This document shows, piece after piece, positions 23,401 to 38,500 of a stretch of DNA of 64,000 nucleotides (positions are counted from its first letter, which is position 1; every line of letters starts with the position of its first letter). The DNA lies in contig NC_039506.1 of NCBI RefSeq assembly GCF_003672135.1, positions 21,608,497 to 21,672,496 of the forward strand, read 5' to 3'. Source of the stretch: Ooceraea biroi (Eukaryota; Arthropoda; Insecta; Hymenoptera; Formicidae). The notes beneath the pieces were generated by a model. The model was not told the origin of the DNA. It did no database searches and saw nothing but the letters and a program-made list of their open reading frames with translations. Position numbers and translations under genes: made by a program.

Positions 23401-26400
23401 GAAGCGGGACGACCGCGCTTCTGGGAAAGGTAGCTCGCCGCCATCTGCGCCGCCCAAGAAATCGCCGATCTGCCCGGGCGGATCCTCATCGATGATTGCT
23501 GCGCATAACTACGTTCCCGAATTATTGTATCAAGCCGCGCGCGGCGTCGAGGTATCTCGTTGCCCCTCGGACGCCCCTAATTCCGCGTGAAATTGTGGGG
23601 GCACAATCGATGTGAAGTGCCCGAAATCCTTCTGCTCCTACTCTTTCGTTCGCTTGCTCGGGCGCAGGGCTTGCCCTTTATTGAATCGTCATTACTGAGG
23701 GGTCGATCGCGCGCGAACGTTCTTCCAGAGAGAAATAATTAAGCGATCCAATTAGTCTCCCGCACCGGGCTGTCGTTCGAGTCTCGAATTATCGTCACGT
23801 CCCGGAGCGGAAAGATCCTAAGAGCCGCGAGTCGACGGTCTGGAAGAGGTCGAAGGAAGATATGGCAATCTGGAGCGAGCGGCCGATTCTCGGAGAAGCC
23901 GTGCGTGTTTGACCGAAGGGCTGGGGCAGGAGGGAGGAAAAAGGCTTGGGAGGAGTGGACCCGCGGGAGGTGCGGGTGGACGGGCGGCAAAATGGAAAGG
24001 TTACGTTACGAAACGCAGCAGCAACAGCAGCCTCCAAGGTCTGCTCTCCCCCCTCTCCCGTCCTCACACCGGACCGCGACGATCTGACCCTTCCTCTCCC
24101 TTTTCGGCTGAATGGATCGAACAAACGTGTAACGCGAAGAGTGACTTCCGATATCAAGCAGCCTACCGCAACGCGCATCAACTTGCTGCGATCGATCGTG
24201 TCCGCAACGTTTGCGAGCACATATCGCCCTTATCAGCGGTGCGGCTTGCGTGTCCTCGCACCCTCCGACCCTCGCGAACGGCCCTCCCGGATGCGTGGCG
24301 CGATCTCGTCCGCACCTCCGCCCGTTATCTCACGCGGCGAGGCATGCGTGAGCGGACTGGGAAAATGAAGGATGAACCGACGTGCAGAGTGGAATAGTAT
24401 CACGTAACTCGGACACACTCGAGGGGGACCACGAAGTGGAGCAATGAGGACGATGTAGAAAAATAAGCGCGATGATAATTATATCAAGTAAATTCGACTG
24501 ACATTGAGACAAGATATTGGAATCGCCTGCGGAATATCTATCGCAAGATTCCATTATGTGGAAACTGCGGGGCTCCCAGAGTCGATCGCAATTCCGGCTG
24601 AGCGTCCACCCTGCGGAAGGTTAAAAACGCTGCGCACGCGAGGAAGATGGGCGGTCGTGCGTGCGCGTATGTGCGAGAGAGCGTGTGCGATGCTGTGGAT
24701 CTCTCGCCAGGCCTTGACACATTTCGTTCGGTGGCGCCAAATTGGTCGCCGCTCGGGCAAGCACTCGCTCCGAACGAGGAAGAGGAACGAGGAGAAGGAA
24801 GATGAGGAGGGTCAGAACGGTGGGAGAAGATGGAGGGATGAAGGGATGGCCGCCGAGTCGGAAGGTCTGCGAGACCGTGGCGCGATAAGAGCGAGGAGGA
24901 CGCTGAGACCGATATATAGGGGAGACAGAGACAGAAAGAGGGAGAAGGGAGAGAGAAAGAGACCGCCAGTGGCCAAAATGAAGAGGAATGAAGAGAGATC
25001 GAAGAGGACAAGGAGGAGGAGGAGGGGGCGAAGAAAATCAATGTCAGGCAGCGTGCGTTGCAACCCGAAATCAAGGGAGAAGCCCAGGGCCTCCCCCGCT
25101 GTTCCTGTCCCGGCTTGGCACCCTGCCGGTCGATTCTGCAAGGGCTGGCGGTGCGGTGCGCACCCGCTCTCCCTTTTTTAACCCCTCGGAAACCGGAGTG
25201 AACCATAACCCGCACAACGGTCCACTTCCCGGGCCTCCCTGAATTGCGATGTCCTTATGATCGCAGATACGATATCTTCGCGCATGCACTTTGGTTCCGC
25301 GCGGAAGCGACTTCCTCCAGGAGAAGATTCTCCTTCCAGCGAGAATAGAGCCGCGAGATGTTTCGTTAATAGCATCGAGCGTATCGGTAAGAGTAAAGAT
25401 GTGCCGTGATGGCAGACAGAGTTTAACGTCGTCACTATTAATGTTGTTACAAGCAACGATGCAGAGGGTGAAATCTGACGGAAAGACGATCGCCGAGATC
25501 AACTCTAACGAATGATCGCAGCATCACTTTTCGTTCTCGAGATATACATGATGTCGAGGAAACGACGCTATTCGGACAGCGAGTGATGAAGGTCTTCCTG
25601 ACCTCCTTCATAGCCACGACCGAGCCGGGTGTTGTTGAAATTCTGGAATACTTTGGCCGTGAAGTCGATGCGGCCTTACTACTCTGACCTGCTAGGATTT
25701 GGAAATAATTGAGAATCAATTTCGAGGAAAAACTTCGCTCACGCGGCTCCACTTATCGTGCACGATCGTAGATTCCTGAAAAAATACGAGAAATTGTCGA
25801 AAATGCACGGAATCTTGATCTTGAGCACCATAAATTATCATCAGGAAATTGAGATGGAAGGCTATAGGAAGAGATGAAAGTTGCAGAAATAATATGTTTG
25901 TGCCTCGTTTTTGGAGAATAGGAGCGCACTCGTCTCTCAGGAAAGTCGGCTGACCGCGAACGTCCGCTTCTACTTCGCGCGGGATGTATAATTCCGTAAC
26001 AGAGTCGTTCGCGGAATCGCGATGACGAAATACCGATGAGGAAGTGCAAAGAGTGCGGCATTCCACGTACCTATTGCCGTCGTGAATCTCGAATTTTTAA
26101 TCTGACTAAACCTGATCTGCTCGCGGACGCACGCGATTGCGTCAACGGGAGGCTCGCCAAATATACCGTAATCGCCATGCCGTAATCGCTTACTTCATAC
26201 TGCAATCGCGTAGACATTATCTTGGTGCGGATGCGCAGCGATACTCGCGCGTCCGCTTGCCAGCGTTACGTCCGCCCACACGCAAGCTCGACTCACTTCC
26301 TCGACGTACGGGCGTGCATACGTGCGTATGTACATGCGTTCCGAAAAAGCTGCGTGTCCCCGAGCCACGTCTGCGTGTCCGCGATGAAAATAGTACGGAC

Positions 26401-29400
26401 ATAATTTTCCGGCACGACGCGCGATTATATTCCGCGAGAATGCCGAAAGCAGCGGGGTCATATACACGCGCATGTACACGCGCATGTATATATGAGCACA
26501 CTCTCGCTCTGTCGCTTTTTCTTTTTCTCTTTTTCTTTTTCACAGGCTTACGCGTCCGCGGCATGCGAAGTCCACAAAGTTTTGGCGGCACGTGCACTCA
26601 CACACGGCGCGGCTGGTGAGTCGTTGCATGCGCGCGCACATTCACACGCAGCTCCGTGCACGCACGAACTCACGCACCCATGCACGCACGCATTCGTTAT
26701 TGATTGAGCCGCGAGCAAGTAGGCCCGGCGCGAGACCCTCGGCGCCCTACGCCGCAACGCAGGGAAGCACCGAGTATCCCGAGAACGTGGATACTTTGGA
26801 GAAGGAGGCTGCCAACTGGAGGCGGTACTAACGATTTAACGTATATCCTTGCATATGCACGCGAGGTGAATTATCTTCGCGTTCATCCCGGTATCAGCAG
26901 ATTACGCGCGAGGGAATGAAAATGCAGCAGCGATAAGACGACGCGTTCCAGTCATGCTAAATCTATTTCTTCGCGCGATGACGAAATTAATACTAAAAAA
27001 AGATAAAACTGTCACTCACGTTCAAATCCGATAAATTAAAAATAGCAAGAGTGCAAGTCGCATGTTTTGATTTAAAAATCTCAGATATGTGCGATTACTT
27101 AATTAATTAAGATATATTAAATAATATTAACAATAATATTACTATCTAAATCACATAATCAGCGATACGATGAATCGCAGAGTCGTGTCGAATAATCTAG
27201 CGCAACGAATACAATGTCAGACAATCACGCAGTTGCGTGCAAATTCGACGCGTGTTCGCGAGACACCACGATGGCGCGGTAAATTTACTGCAGTAAATTT
27301 GCACCCACGCCTTGGCCGCCCACCCAATTTGGCGATCCACCTTCGGCTTCTCCTCCGCCACGAAAATACGCGCCTGGGCAACACCGAGCAGCTGGCGCTA
27401 TCACGCGTGTGCGTGGCGAACCTCACGCAATGACGCAGCGTGGCCGCGCAATGCGTCGTGCACACGCACGAAGCGCGTGAGCGCGACCAGCCCGATTTCT
27501 GCGCGCATGCACCGAAACGGAAGCCGTTTCTGCACACCAAACGTCGCGTCCTTCGAATGTTTTCAGGACAGAAAATCTTCGCTTCCGCATGTTTCTCATC
27601 CCTAAGAAATACGCGATTCCAATCGCGGTAAACTTTTAATTTCTCCAATTCCGCGGCTGCTAAAAGGCTTGTCCGGGAGCGGAGGAGCGGAGGCTAATGG
27701 CGAAAGAGAAAGAGAAAGACTATCAGGGCGGACATCGCGAGTTCGCTGAGAGCGGAGGGTATATCCGCACGCACATCTTGCGCGTACGCACACGCGCGTG
27801 AGACCTGACCCACTCTACCGGTCTCTCGGAGCGCGGCGGTTCTCTTTTCTCACGCATGATGCAGCGGCGATAAGAGAGAAAGAGAGAGAGAGAGGGGAGG
27901 GGAGAGGAGGCACGCTCGCTCGCGACAGCTCGGTCAGCGTTTGTCCTTTGTGTGAGGAAACCTGGACCGGAGAGGAGCGCGGCAGGGAACACGTAGGATA
28001 TCCAGCGAAGATAGGGTTACGCACATTGTGCGTGGGCGGAGGGTAACGCCGGTTCTCGCAGCCGGGCGTGCCCGTTGTTTTATTCGAGCTTGCCGGTGCG
28101 AGGAGTATGGTAATAAAGCTCGCGGAAAAGGGGCCCCGGGCACGCACACAGTCCAGCTATTTTGTCATTGCACGCGCGCGCAGATTCGGCGGAGGAAATG
28201 CCGAAAAAATGCGTCGCGCGCGAGCTCGCGACGGTAAAAAATTCGACCCTCGCGAAGGGGGCGGCTGCTGGTGGTTAATGAAAATGAATGAAAAATTCAC
28301 GGTCGTGGGCTCGTCGAGCGGTGCGCTCCCTCATTGTTCGCGCTTCCGCGAGCCGAATTCGAGATCTTGACGAAGTGAAGAAAATAGCGAGATGGTTGGC
28401 TGCACTAAACAACGTTAAACATTATGAAATAAATTAACTTTAATTAAAACATTATAAAATAGATTAAATTTAATTAAAACATAAAATAGATTAAAATTCG
28501 TGACGGCAACGATTGACGCGAGCCAAAGTAATTACAATCCCTCTCGTAACTGCAATCGATGATCGAGTATTCTCCCTGGGCGAAACGCATTTCTGTTTAA
28601 TGATTACGCGATGAATAATCGAATAATTTCCAACGTCCCGTCGAAGACGGTTCCACTCGGTAGCGTCAATTACGCGCGTCACATGCGTATAAAACATTAA
28701 ACGACATGTCCGGAATCCGGATACGTATCTTACGCTGCGAACGTAACGTTCGCGCATGCAAATTAGAGGCATGCCAGACGCGGTGCTCAAAGGCGTGAGT
28801 AACAGCACATTACGGAATACATTTCTCGCTTTAATTCCGATTTTAATTCTCGCTTTAATTAACTCGTCTTCCGGTGCATGGTACCGTTTGTCTCACGATC
28901 GTCGCGTTTCTTTCGAGGCGAGGCGCACGAAGAACGTCTCGAATCCGCTCAGCGATTATTATCCATAATAATTCCACGAGGATGCGCGATTCTTTCGCAC
29001 CGCCTCCTGAGAAACGCAAGTTTCGCCCTCAAGAATTGATGGCTGTCGCCCATTTTCGATTATTTCCCGAATATAATACATCCATCAACTTTTCGGTTGT
29101 TACTAACATCGACGAACCCATCGCGTGCATAAATAATCATTCACGGTGAGTCGCACGCCTATCACGTCCAACCCCCTCCCGACGAATGGTCATTATTCTG
29201 CTCAATAATGCATGTCCATATGCTCGGTGCGCGTTATGCCACGGTGGCGGTATCGCTGCTTAACGAAAAAGAAAAAAAGCAAACTTCACAAGAAAGCGAG
29301 CGCGCTCACTCCTTAGTAGCTTTGCTCTTTTCGCTCGCATTCCATGCTTCATTTATCAGTTCGCTCGTACGAGCGGGTGCTCCAATGGCCTTATCATGAA

Positions 29401-29459
29401 TTATTTCGTGACCCGAATTCGGCATTGTATGTACCGCGGTCTCCCTCGCTCTCTCTTTC

Positions 29460-29502
<43 letters not shown>

Positions 29503-32500
29503 ATCGTATCCGGTGGTCTAACGGTTAACGGCGAGCGTAGCTTGCCGTGGAGTGTGCACGCGTGCGTGACGAAACAATACGTGCAGTCGTGGAGTTTTCG
29601 TGGCCGGTTCACTCCCAACGAAAGCAACACGAGGCGCTCGTCGTGCGTGTGTGGGCGACATCAAGATTGGGCGTTATCACGGGCCAACCAGATGATCGTA
29701 TCTTGCTCAACCCCCGTCCTCCACCTCCACTCACCTCGTGCTTTTCTGCGCCTCGACCTACTGAAAGAGAGAGAGAATATACGTGCGCGCGCGCTCTCGC
29801 GATAGTGTACGTGCAATCGTTGCAATCGTTATGACATCGGTGATAAGATCGTTCTCGCGTGGCGCGACCCGCTCCGGTTTCCTGATTAGCCGTAATGCGC
29901 GTTTATAATTCTGTTGTTCACTGATTATTACGAGCTGCGCGCAAAAATACGACGTTGACATTTCGTAAATGACGTTGGACTAATACTTCTCTCGATTCGC
30001 GGTGAAAGCGGTGAATATTTTACGAATTATTGCCAGAGTTGACGGTTCCAAAAAGGGAAAGATAGAAAGACATAGGGAGGGAGAGAAGATTATCAATTCG
30101 CGAGTTCCGCGAGTTTCGGCGTCATCATACGCTTCGATTACAATCGATCCGTCAGATCTGGGTGAGGATTAGCGATCAATACCGCACGAAAGTCACTCTG
30201 TCCTCGTCATCACTATACGATAGTGCGACATTATTGTCGCGGGGAGCGAGATACCGCTTATTTGTCGAATAAACGACCGCCACTCCGAAGGGCAGATAAT
30301 AATTTCGTGCAATCTACGAAGTAATCGAACAATTTTAGGCCGCGGTCGGACAGCCGGCCACTAATTCGGGTTACTGCGATTCTACCGCATACTACCACCC
30401 CCGGCTGATCAATACGTACACCGTGTCCATCATGCCGTTTTCTGGCCGTGCTGTCCTGTCAAACACCCATGGCGCGGATATCAATCGCACGTTTACGCGC
30501 GCTAATGTTACTGACTTTTTTTATTTTCCTGTGCAACTTGGGAATTTCGGCGGACGAGTGAATCGGATTCACCGTGGACTCGATGCGCGTCCCGTTCAAT
30601 GACGGCATCGTCTGAGACCGAACCTCCGGGGGGATTTCAGGAAGTCCAACGAGCGCGCGTGAAACGGACGTTTTCTTCGCCGAAGACAATTTGCAGCCGA
30701 GAGGAGAGAACGGCCGGCTCGCGCTCTCTTCTAACTCTCTTTCTAAACCGCGCCGGCACCGGCGCCTGGCCATGACACACATAACGGCAACGCAGCCTTT
30801 CGCATCCTCTCCCGAGAACGTCCAAACAACCTAAACCCATAACTCACGTACGAGGGATCTGCCGCCCTGTTTTCGGAGGGAACCCGCTATTTTCTTACGT
30901 CTCGGAAATAGCCACTTTTATCGGCGGCGCGACTTTTATGCGCGGTGGATTCAAGTACAGATCGATCTCGGTTCTTGCATCGCGAGTAAAAAGCGCGATG
31001 CTCGTCCGCGGTCGAGCGAAAGTCCGAGATCGCGGCCAGGTGGATTCGGTGGATTTCGGCATTTCGGTGGATGATATCACGCGCGTATGGAATACTTCAT
31101 TTATCGATGACACGCAGTTGAGCAATCCGGGCGCAAGTGCGGGCACGAAAATAGGACGTGCATTTAATTTTATGCCGAAATCCTGACGCAATACGATTAA
31201 TTGACATACACGACCGCGTAGGAAGGAAAGCTGGTGCGGTTGCACGACTTTCGACGCATTGCCGCAACGTAACGGGCGAAGGCCTCGCATTCCTCTTGTG
31301 CAATGATTTTCGGCGGTGGAAGGTCTCGTGACGACGACAGCAGAATGCCGCGGCAAGGCTGAATTACGCCTAATCGCTTCTAAGAATGCCGCTGGCCGAA
31401 TGAGCGGCCTGCTTTTTAAACGGCGCGTAATGGAAACTCGCGTGCGTTATAACATGCGAAACACACGGACGCCGTGGAATTGTTTTTACTAAATGCAGTC
31501 CGCTGACTCGATTTACATATGTAAATTTTTAAGCCTCTCGCACGGGAATAAATTTGTATCGAGCTATAAATATCGTTTCGAGGCTTTTGCGGAAAAATAA
31601 TTAAATATTGAAACGGAATTAACATCTGTTTTGACTGACGATCCAGCGAAATACGTAAACATTAAAGTCCGACGATGCTTTTCTACGATTAATTTTCTGA
31701 CAGAAACCCTTGATAAGACCACCCTGAGAACACCCCCGCGGCTAAACTCGTGATAACGATTCTTAATAATCTCGCGTCCCCTTCGTTGACAATGTTTGCC
31801 TGCGCCAAGCAACCCTTCGTACCTTCGCCAGTGATCTTCGAGACCGTCGCGACAGCGTAGGTTAAATTAATACTCGGAAATGAGGAATTAATGTTTTAGC
31901 GAGTCGTGCTGCACTCGTCGCCAGGCCTGAAACTTTCACGAATGCGCGAAATTGCAGAAGGGTTGCGCGAGGAAACAGGGAGAGACGAGAGAGACAGGAG
32001 GAGGGTGCGGAGAGAGGAAGCGGGAGAAACAACCTACCGAGGGAAGGTAGTGCACCTGTATGTGAACCGCGCACGTGCCCGATGCAACTGCACCCTCTCT
32101 CTTCCCCCTCGTTCCTGCTTCGTGCATAATTCAGCGTGGCGGATAAACGATCGCGGGGGACGCGAGTTCTGCGATGGTTCTCGCGTGTTCTTGTCTTGTC
32201 GAATATTCTTCGAGTGCACGCTCGGTGCACAGGGAGAAAACGAATTGAGCAATCGCCGAAGCATTCTCCGTATCAAATGTGTCAGATGTGAACGGATTCA
32301 AGCGAGACGTGCGCGTTTGCTCCCCCTTGGGGGCGCTTTCACTTCCCGCATCGTTTCGTACATCGGCTGGCTATTCTCCGCTTTTTCCACTACTCGCACG
32401 GAAATGGTCTGTTGCTAGTTCGCTCCAGCTAACGCGCAATTGTTGCATAAATAACGAACTCTAGTCGGTGCCGTGACTGCAATTTCTACTCTGGCTCGGT

Positions 32501-35500
32501 CGAGGGTTGAAAAATGAGACACGTTGGCTTCTGTTTCGAAGAACAAGAGAAACGACTTGTTGAATATGTATAAAAATGCAAGAATGCTTTGCGGCTCAGT
32601 TTCTTTACTTCAAATTCTATCTGGAAGTGGAATGACCATACAAGAACAACGTTAATCAGTCGTAGAAAGTCAAGGACTAGCATAGTGCCGGAATCTAAGA
32701 GAAAGTGCGGTGGACTTTAGAAAAAAAAGAATCGAGAGAGAGAGGAAAAATAAGGTATACGCGTGATCACGAGACACTCTCGGAGTCTTTTCTTGCAGTT
32801 TCATTCCGGCGGTGACCTCACTACTTTCATCTGCCGATACGATCGGTTTCTTCGGCAGCGAGTGCAATCAGCGGCGAGATTAAACGTGGCGTACACGAAT
32901 GTATCGAGTATATCTTCTGTACTTTTTTTCCAATAACCGAAATAACATTTCGAAGGACAGCCTTCCTCCACGTTTCCATCCTCGAGTTTAAACTTGGATG
33001 CTTTTTATGTCGAGTCATTAATTCATACACGTCTTTGATACGGACAACCTGGCAGGCTACGTGGAAGAAGCCCAAGAAAATATCGCTCTCGCTCGGGCTC
33101 GGGGAGTAATAAAAAGTGGCTCTAATTTGGTGCCGCTTGAGAGAAGCTTCCATAAAATTCAAATCTGTGGAAACGCAAGAGGCGCACCGTTCCCGGCCTC
33201 TTTCGCCGCTGTACTTCGCTCGCCAAACAGCTTGCGCAACGCGCACAGCACCGCGGCGGCTTATAGGTCGCATAAATTCCACGCCAGGATGACGATGACG
33301 AGACGGCGAAGTGGCGTGCGGCTCCTAACGACTCTCGCGGAGGATCTAACAAAAAGTAACGACGTTGCCAACGTCGGTGAGCATAACTGTACTCTGCGAT
33401 AGAATAACTCGGAGCGGCGGTGCGGCGCTCATGATTTTTCTCACCGTGCCATTCAAAGCGGCTATGCTCGCCATGGTCATACATGTACACCTACATATTA
33501 GCGCAACAGAAGAGCCCACAGTGTCACACTATTTTTTTTCTCGGCTCTTTTTTATAACGCGCTTCTCCTCGGAGATTTACGTCTCCGTTTGTCCGCGTCT
33601 CTTTGTCGCGCCGGGTTTTGAATAATTGAAGAGCAGTAACGAGATTCCTTCTTTGTTTCAACGTCATCTCTCGTCTCGGCCTCGCGCGCTCAGCCTCCCG
33701 ATGGCGGGACCACGGTAATCGAATCTTTCCTCTTCCTCTCCGTGGCGCGCGGCGCGCGCGTTCTCTCCGTAATCCCGAGGCTCGCGGGCTGAAAAAGTGC
33801 AAAGGAGCTTCTCGGCTTTTGGATCGGTCGCATGGATGCTTGGAAAACTTTGGTACGTTAATAAAACGGCTCCTCCGCCTCTATTGGCAACTTCTTTCAC
33901 TCTTCTCTGAGCACGTTAACGTGCACGGTCCCCCTCGCCTTTCCCGTTTCTTTGCCCGTTCTCCTCTGCGCGGGCTAATGTCAATAACCGTTGCATTAGT
34001 TGCCGCTTCGTTACTTTCTTTGCGGTGGGCGAGCGAGCGGGCGATTAAAAATGGTCAGAGCGTCATCCGCGGCGATGGTACACAGTCGCCGCGACGCCGA
34101 GGGCCGACGCCGGATCGTCGTCGGTGTTGGTGCCGACCGTCCGTTCGTCCGTTCGACGTGTCCGTTTCACGTGGCGTCGTCGTAGCGTCACGCTCGGTGA
34201 TTTGCTCGCCGGAGCAAAAGATGTTCCCAGTGGCTGCACCGTCGCCTGCATCCTCTTTGTACACTTTGTTCACACCGTGAAGGCAAGTCGTAAGGCATCA
34301 CCATCGTGATAGGCCCGTATACACCGGACGAAGGGGGGCGACCCCCCCACGTAAATCCACGTCCGTCCACGGCGTCCGTCGTCGCCTCTCTCTTTCTGCA
34401 CGTTAGAGCGTCGCCGAAGCGGAGACTGACGTGGACGTACACGTGGACGAAAAAAGATCGACACGAAAACCGCGCTACGAAAACGAGCCCGAGTCGCGGC
34501 TGTCCTCCAGCTACGTGTTGTTTTCCGATCGATCCGCGATCGATTCGTTGTCTTTGAGGATTAAGAAACTGAGACGTGAAAAGCGAGATCGGTCTGGAAA
34601 TAGGTTGGAAAAGCTCGCGGTTTTTTTTTCAAGGGCGTCTTTCCGAATGGCACCCCGGTGCGGGGTTTCTTTTTATGATGCACCGTTTTATTTCTCGTCA
34701 TGCGATGATTCGAGGAGTGCGATGAGAGGAACGCGGTGAATGTCAGCACGAGGAACGCGGCAGTTGCAACATCCGCGGCTGGAGCGCCACGTGCAGCCGA
34801 TGATGCAACACGCTCGTGCATTTTGTAACTCTCCGATGCCAGAAGGCCTCCCATCCGGCGCATCGATACGTTAAGATTATCGGATCGAGAGATCGTCCCG
34901 CGTCCCGAAAAACATTCGGGCAACGTCCTTTGAATCGGTCAACTGGTCAACCGCTTCGAGCCGCCGAGCGAAATATCCCACGACGGTCAAATCATGTGAT
35001 TAAAATCATGAAATTGATCGTTCGCGCCGTATATTCTGGCGAGGAATCAAAAGTCCAAATACGCGGCACGGCTGCGCGCGCGCGCGAGGTTCAACAAACC
35101 TGCGGAGTCCGCTCGTTCGCTCGCATCGCATCGCATCGCTTGACATCATCCTTGATTTCACGTGTCAATAGACTCAGCTGCTCGATTCGTTATCTCCCCG
35201 GCTCACGGAGGTACCGTACGCGATCGTAATGCGACTCGTTGGTGAACGCAGCCCGATCGATGCTCCGTGAGTCCGCGTTGTTGTCGAGCATTGCGATAAA
35301 ATAGCACATGGCAAGGCAAACTTCGTCACGAGATTTCTTGCCTTCTTGCCTTCGACAACGGTTGTAGTGAGACGATTTCCGCTAAATTAAATTTAGCGGA
35401 ACCGCGATGTCGCGCGCGGCCGTGCACGCAGCGAGATCTCTCGCGATGCAAGAAACAATAAATTCACTCACCACCGTCGACGTTGATACTGCTGGCCTTG

Positions 35501-38500
35501 TTGATCTTCGTGTTCCATACTACGGGACACTGGTCAGTAGCCGGCGGCTGAACCGACGGTACCATCGCCGAACCCAGCTGCGTCCCGTGCGGCAGGTGGT
35601 CCGAGTTCGCGCCACACGAGCCAGAGTCAAACCCCCGTCCGGAACAAGCATCGCTCGACAATCTCTCCGCCAACTTCTCCGTCCTTTCCCGATCGGTCAC
35701 TGGTTCCTGCTTTACTCGGAGATCTGCGAAGATAGACATAGCGTTTGTGCCAGGTGATTTTTTCAGTTTGTTCAGATTGACTTTTTTAAAAAAAAGAGAC
35801 CAGAAGAGAGGATGCTTTCAGTTACCTTCGGCGACGCTTTCCTTGAGATCACAGTTGTTGCGCTCCTCGGACCGCGCCCGTTCCAGCTGCTGTTCCAGCT
35901 CCGTAGGCGTGTGTGGCGCGGTATGGGGATGCGACGGTGTCTCGCAAGGGTGAGTGAACGGTTGGTAGAAGTGGTTCTCTAGCAGAAGCGGATGCGGAGC
36001 GGACGCTGGCCGGAAGGCAGCGCCGTCGCGCAGCACGCTCGCTCTTCCCAGCGTGTCGACATCGCTCGGCGATCTAAAAATACGCGATCGCAACTCGCTG
36101 AATCTCGGCCAATCGGCGGAGAACGTAACGCGGATATTCGGGTGTAAACACGTGAGTAAAGTTAGTTAAGAAACTGATCGGACGCATCTCTTTGCTATGA
36201 ACGTCACAGAGATTACGCCCGCAGCATCCAGCAAACGTCATTTCAACGAAACGACTTTGATTCCAACACACCGTAATTCTATCAGACACGAAATGTTCTG
36301 ACAAACTCAACCCAAAGCAAACTCAAAATTATTTAAAGTCGATAAAAAAAGTGAAAAAATTCAGTCTTTAACGCGAATCTTTCCGTCGTTCGTCTATACT
36401 TTCCCCGGAAATTGAGGGATCTCTTACCTCATCAGCCTCTTCGGCGGGGTTTCGTAGTAGTGACAAGAGTAGACGCTGGGCACGGGATATGCCGCGGCGG
36501 GCGATGGTGTCGGTGTGGGATGGCTCCTTTTCATGTTCTTGACCATGGTGGCCTCGCTCGCCTCGCTCGTGTCGTTGACTTCGCCAACACCGCCGCCACT
36601 ACCATCCCCGTTGCCGCCGACGCCACCAACACTGATGCTACCACTGCCTACGCTACCCCTGGCGCTACCATTGCCACCCCCGCCGTTATCTTCAACGTCC
36701 GCGGAGGCGTTGCTGCTCTCCGTGACGTGCCTCTGCGCCACCGCCAGCTTCTCGTGCTCCATCGACAATCCTTTAACCTGGATTCAAGCGAAGAATAGCG
36801 TATTTGAGTTATGCAAAAATTAATGTATGCACATTTAGGGGATTTCTGTAGAATATATTATATGAGATGTCAAGAGGCGTTAAATAGCTTAAACGAATTG
36901 ATAATTATTCTTTTAAAAATGTCAATTATTTTCTAAGAACGTGAATGTGATTAATAAATGCATTAATTGATATTACTGGCATTTGTATCTCTTTGTATAT
37001 TTTAATAAAATGCGTAACAACAAGGTTTGCGTGTTTGCAACAAAGTATCTGAAAATATCGTATCGAAATGTGTAGCTTGAAACTCGTGAGTGACAACGTG
37101 TTTCCAAGGAAAGCTTGACAAATGATTTGGCTGTTCCTCGAGTCTCCGCAACACATGTGAAATACAAGAGCCTCGGCCGCGCTTCAGGGCTGTCGTAGAA
37201 ATATCTGGGTGTCGCGTCGTGTTCAATTATTCGGGAAGCATTATTTACGGAAAAAGACAGGCACATACTTGAAGGTATTCAGCTGCCTTGAGGAAAGAGG
37301 GGAGAGAGTCCTGGGACACGTGTACCTCTCCACGGTACATGAATTCGAGGAGGGACGCCATATTATGGGCACTCGTCCCGTCGAGAATAACGATCAGTCC
37401 CGCGGGAGAGGGTGGCATTCCTTCGAAGAGCTCTTGAAAGTGCTTGCTGCATGCTGCGAGAATTAACCTGTGCGCCCTGAATGTAACTCCTGAAACACAA
37501 ATTAAATACACCGGCTTGATACCTAATATAATACATTTCCAAACATACAGAGACAAATGTCATCAAAATTGTTATCAGTCAAAAATGTTTGTCCATAATA
37601 ATGGACAAGTATTTTCAATTTATTTTCATCCAACTGGATCTATCTGAATAAATTATCATATTATAGAAGCATTACTAGGAACTCGTTTCAACGAACATCA
37701 ATATTAATCTATAATAATTTAATAATTACTACGACGTACTCATACGATAATTGCATTAATTATCACGCAAGATTCGGACCATCGAAGATATTAACAATCG
37801 CGCGGAGGATTTTCGGTCCAGGCGCGATACGCTCGCGTTCGATCATCTTTTTCTCACGGCTGGACAATACGAGCGGGCGTCGTTGGTTGATGAACGGCGA
37901 ACGAGCGCGGGAATTTTGGCATGCAAAGGAAACCGGGTGACCGACGAACCCTTTTTTTTTCTTTTCCTCCGACCGGCCCACCATTTCCCTCTCCGCGACG
38001 CGGCATAAAGAAGGAACTCGGGCCTGACGTTGATGCCCTTTCTCGCAGCCCGCTGCGTATCTAGGTCATCTTCGGACACGATCTTCCGTAATTCATAATT
38101 CACGCGCGCGCAAGTATAATATAATGCGCGCTCAGCGACCGCGCGCGGGCGTGTAACACGACACGCGGGGGACCGCTGCACGCAGGGCACTCGGAACATT
38201 CGGGGACGGCTGGCTGCGTGTGAGAAAAAAAAAAGAAAGGAGGAAACCCTGAGCGTAACCGGCGTTGGAGTTCCCGACGTGGATTACGCGCTTTCTGAAC
38301 GCAAGACTACTGGGGAATTTTATTTCTTCTCCTTCTCCTCCTCCTCGTGCTTCGGCATTTCGCGCAGTTTTGCCGTAAAGTAGAAGAACATAGTAGCTTC
38401 ATACAAGAACGTGGACGTGGGAAGGAGATTCGAACGACGAGCTCTTTGGAATAAGGAAATCAAGTGCGCAGACGGAAAAGGACGAAGAAAGGTGACGGGG

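Larger units (their letters stand above)
20465..35471 (-). other. chinmo: 15-kb chinmo intron before the zinc-finger exon
   Basis: Donor and acceptor are both canonical. CpG-rich, with many chance open frames on both strands. I searched for C-x2-C...H-x4-H patterns on the minus strand and recognised no further finger exon. It contains a purine-rich tract (24,770-25,040), a (TC)n run, a 30-bp tandem repeat and one candidate plus-strand exon (23,372-23,545). Confidence 0.7.

Noticed and set aside
24504..25215. Two 225-codon frames on opposite strands
   Set aside because: They mirror each other over a purine-rich tract. Arg/Glu/Lys on one strand and Ser/Leu on the other show a compositional artefact.
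29510..29580. tRNA-like A-box (TGGTCTAACGG)
   Set aside because: No B-box (GGTTCGA-type) at the right distance and no cloverleaf could be drawn.
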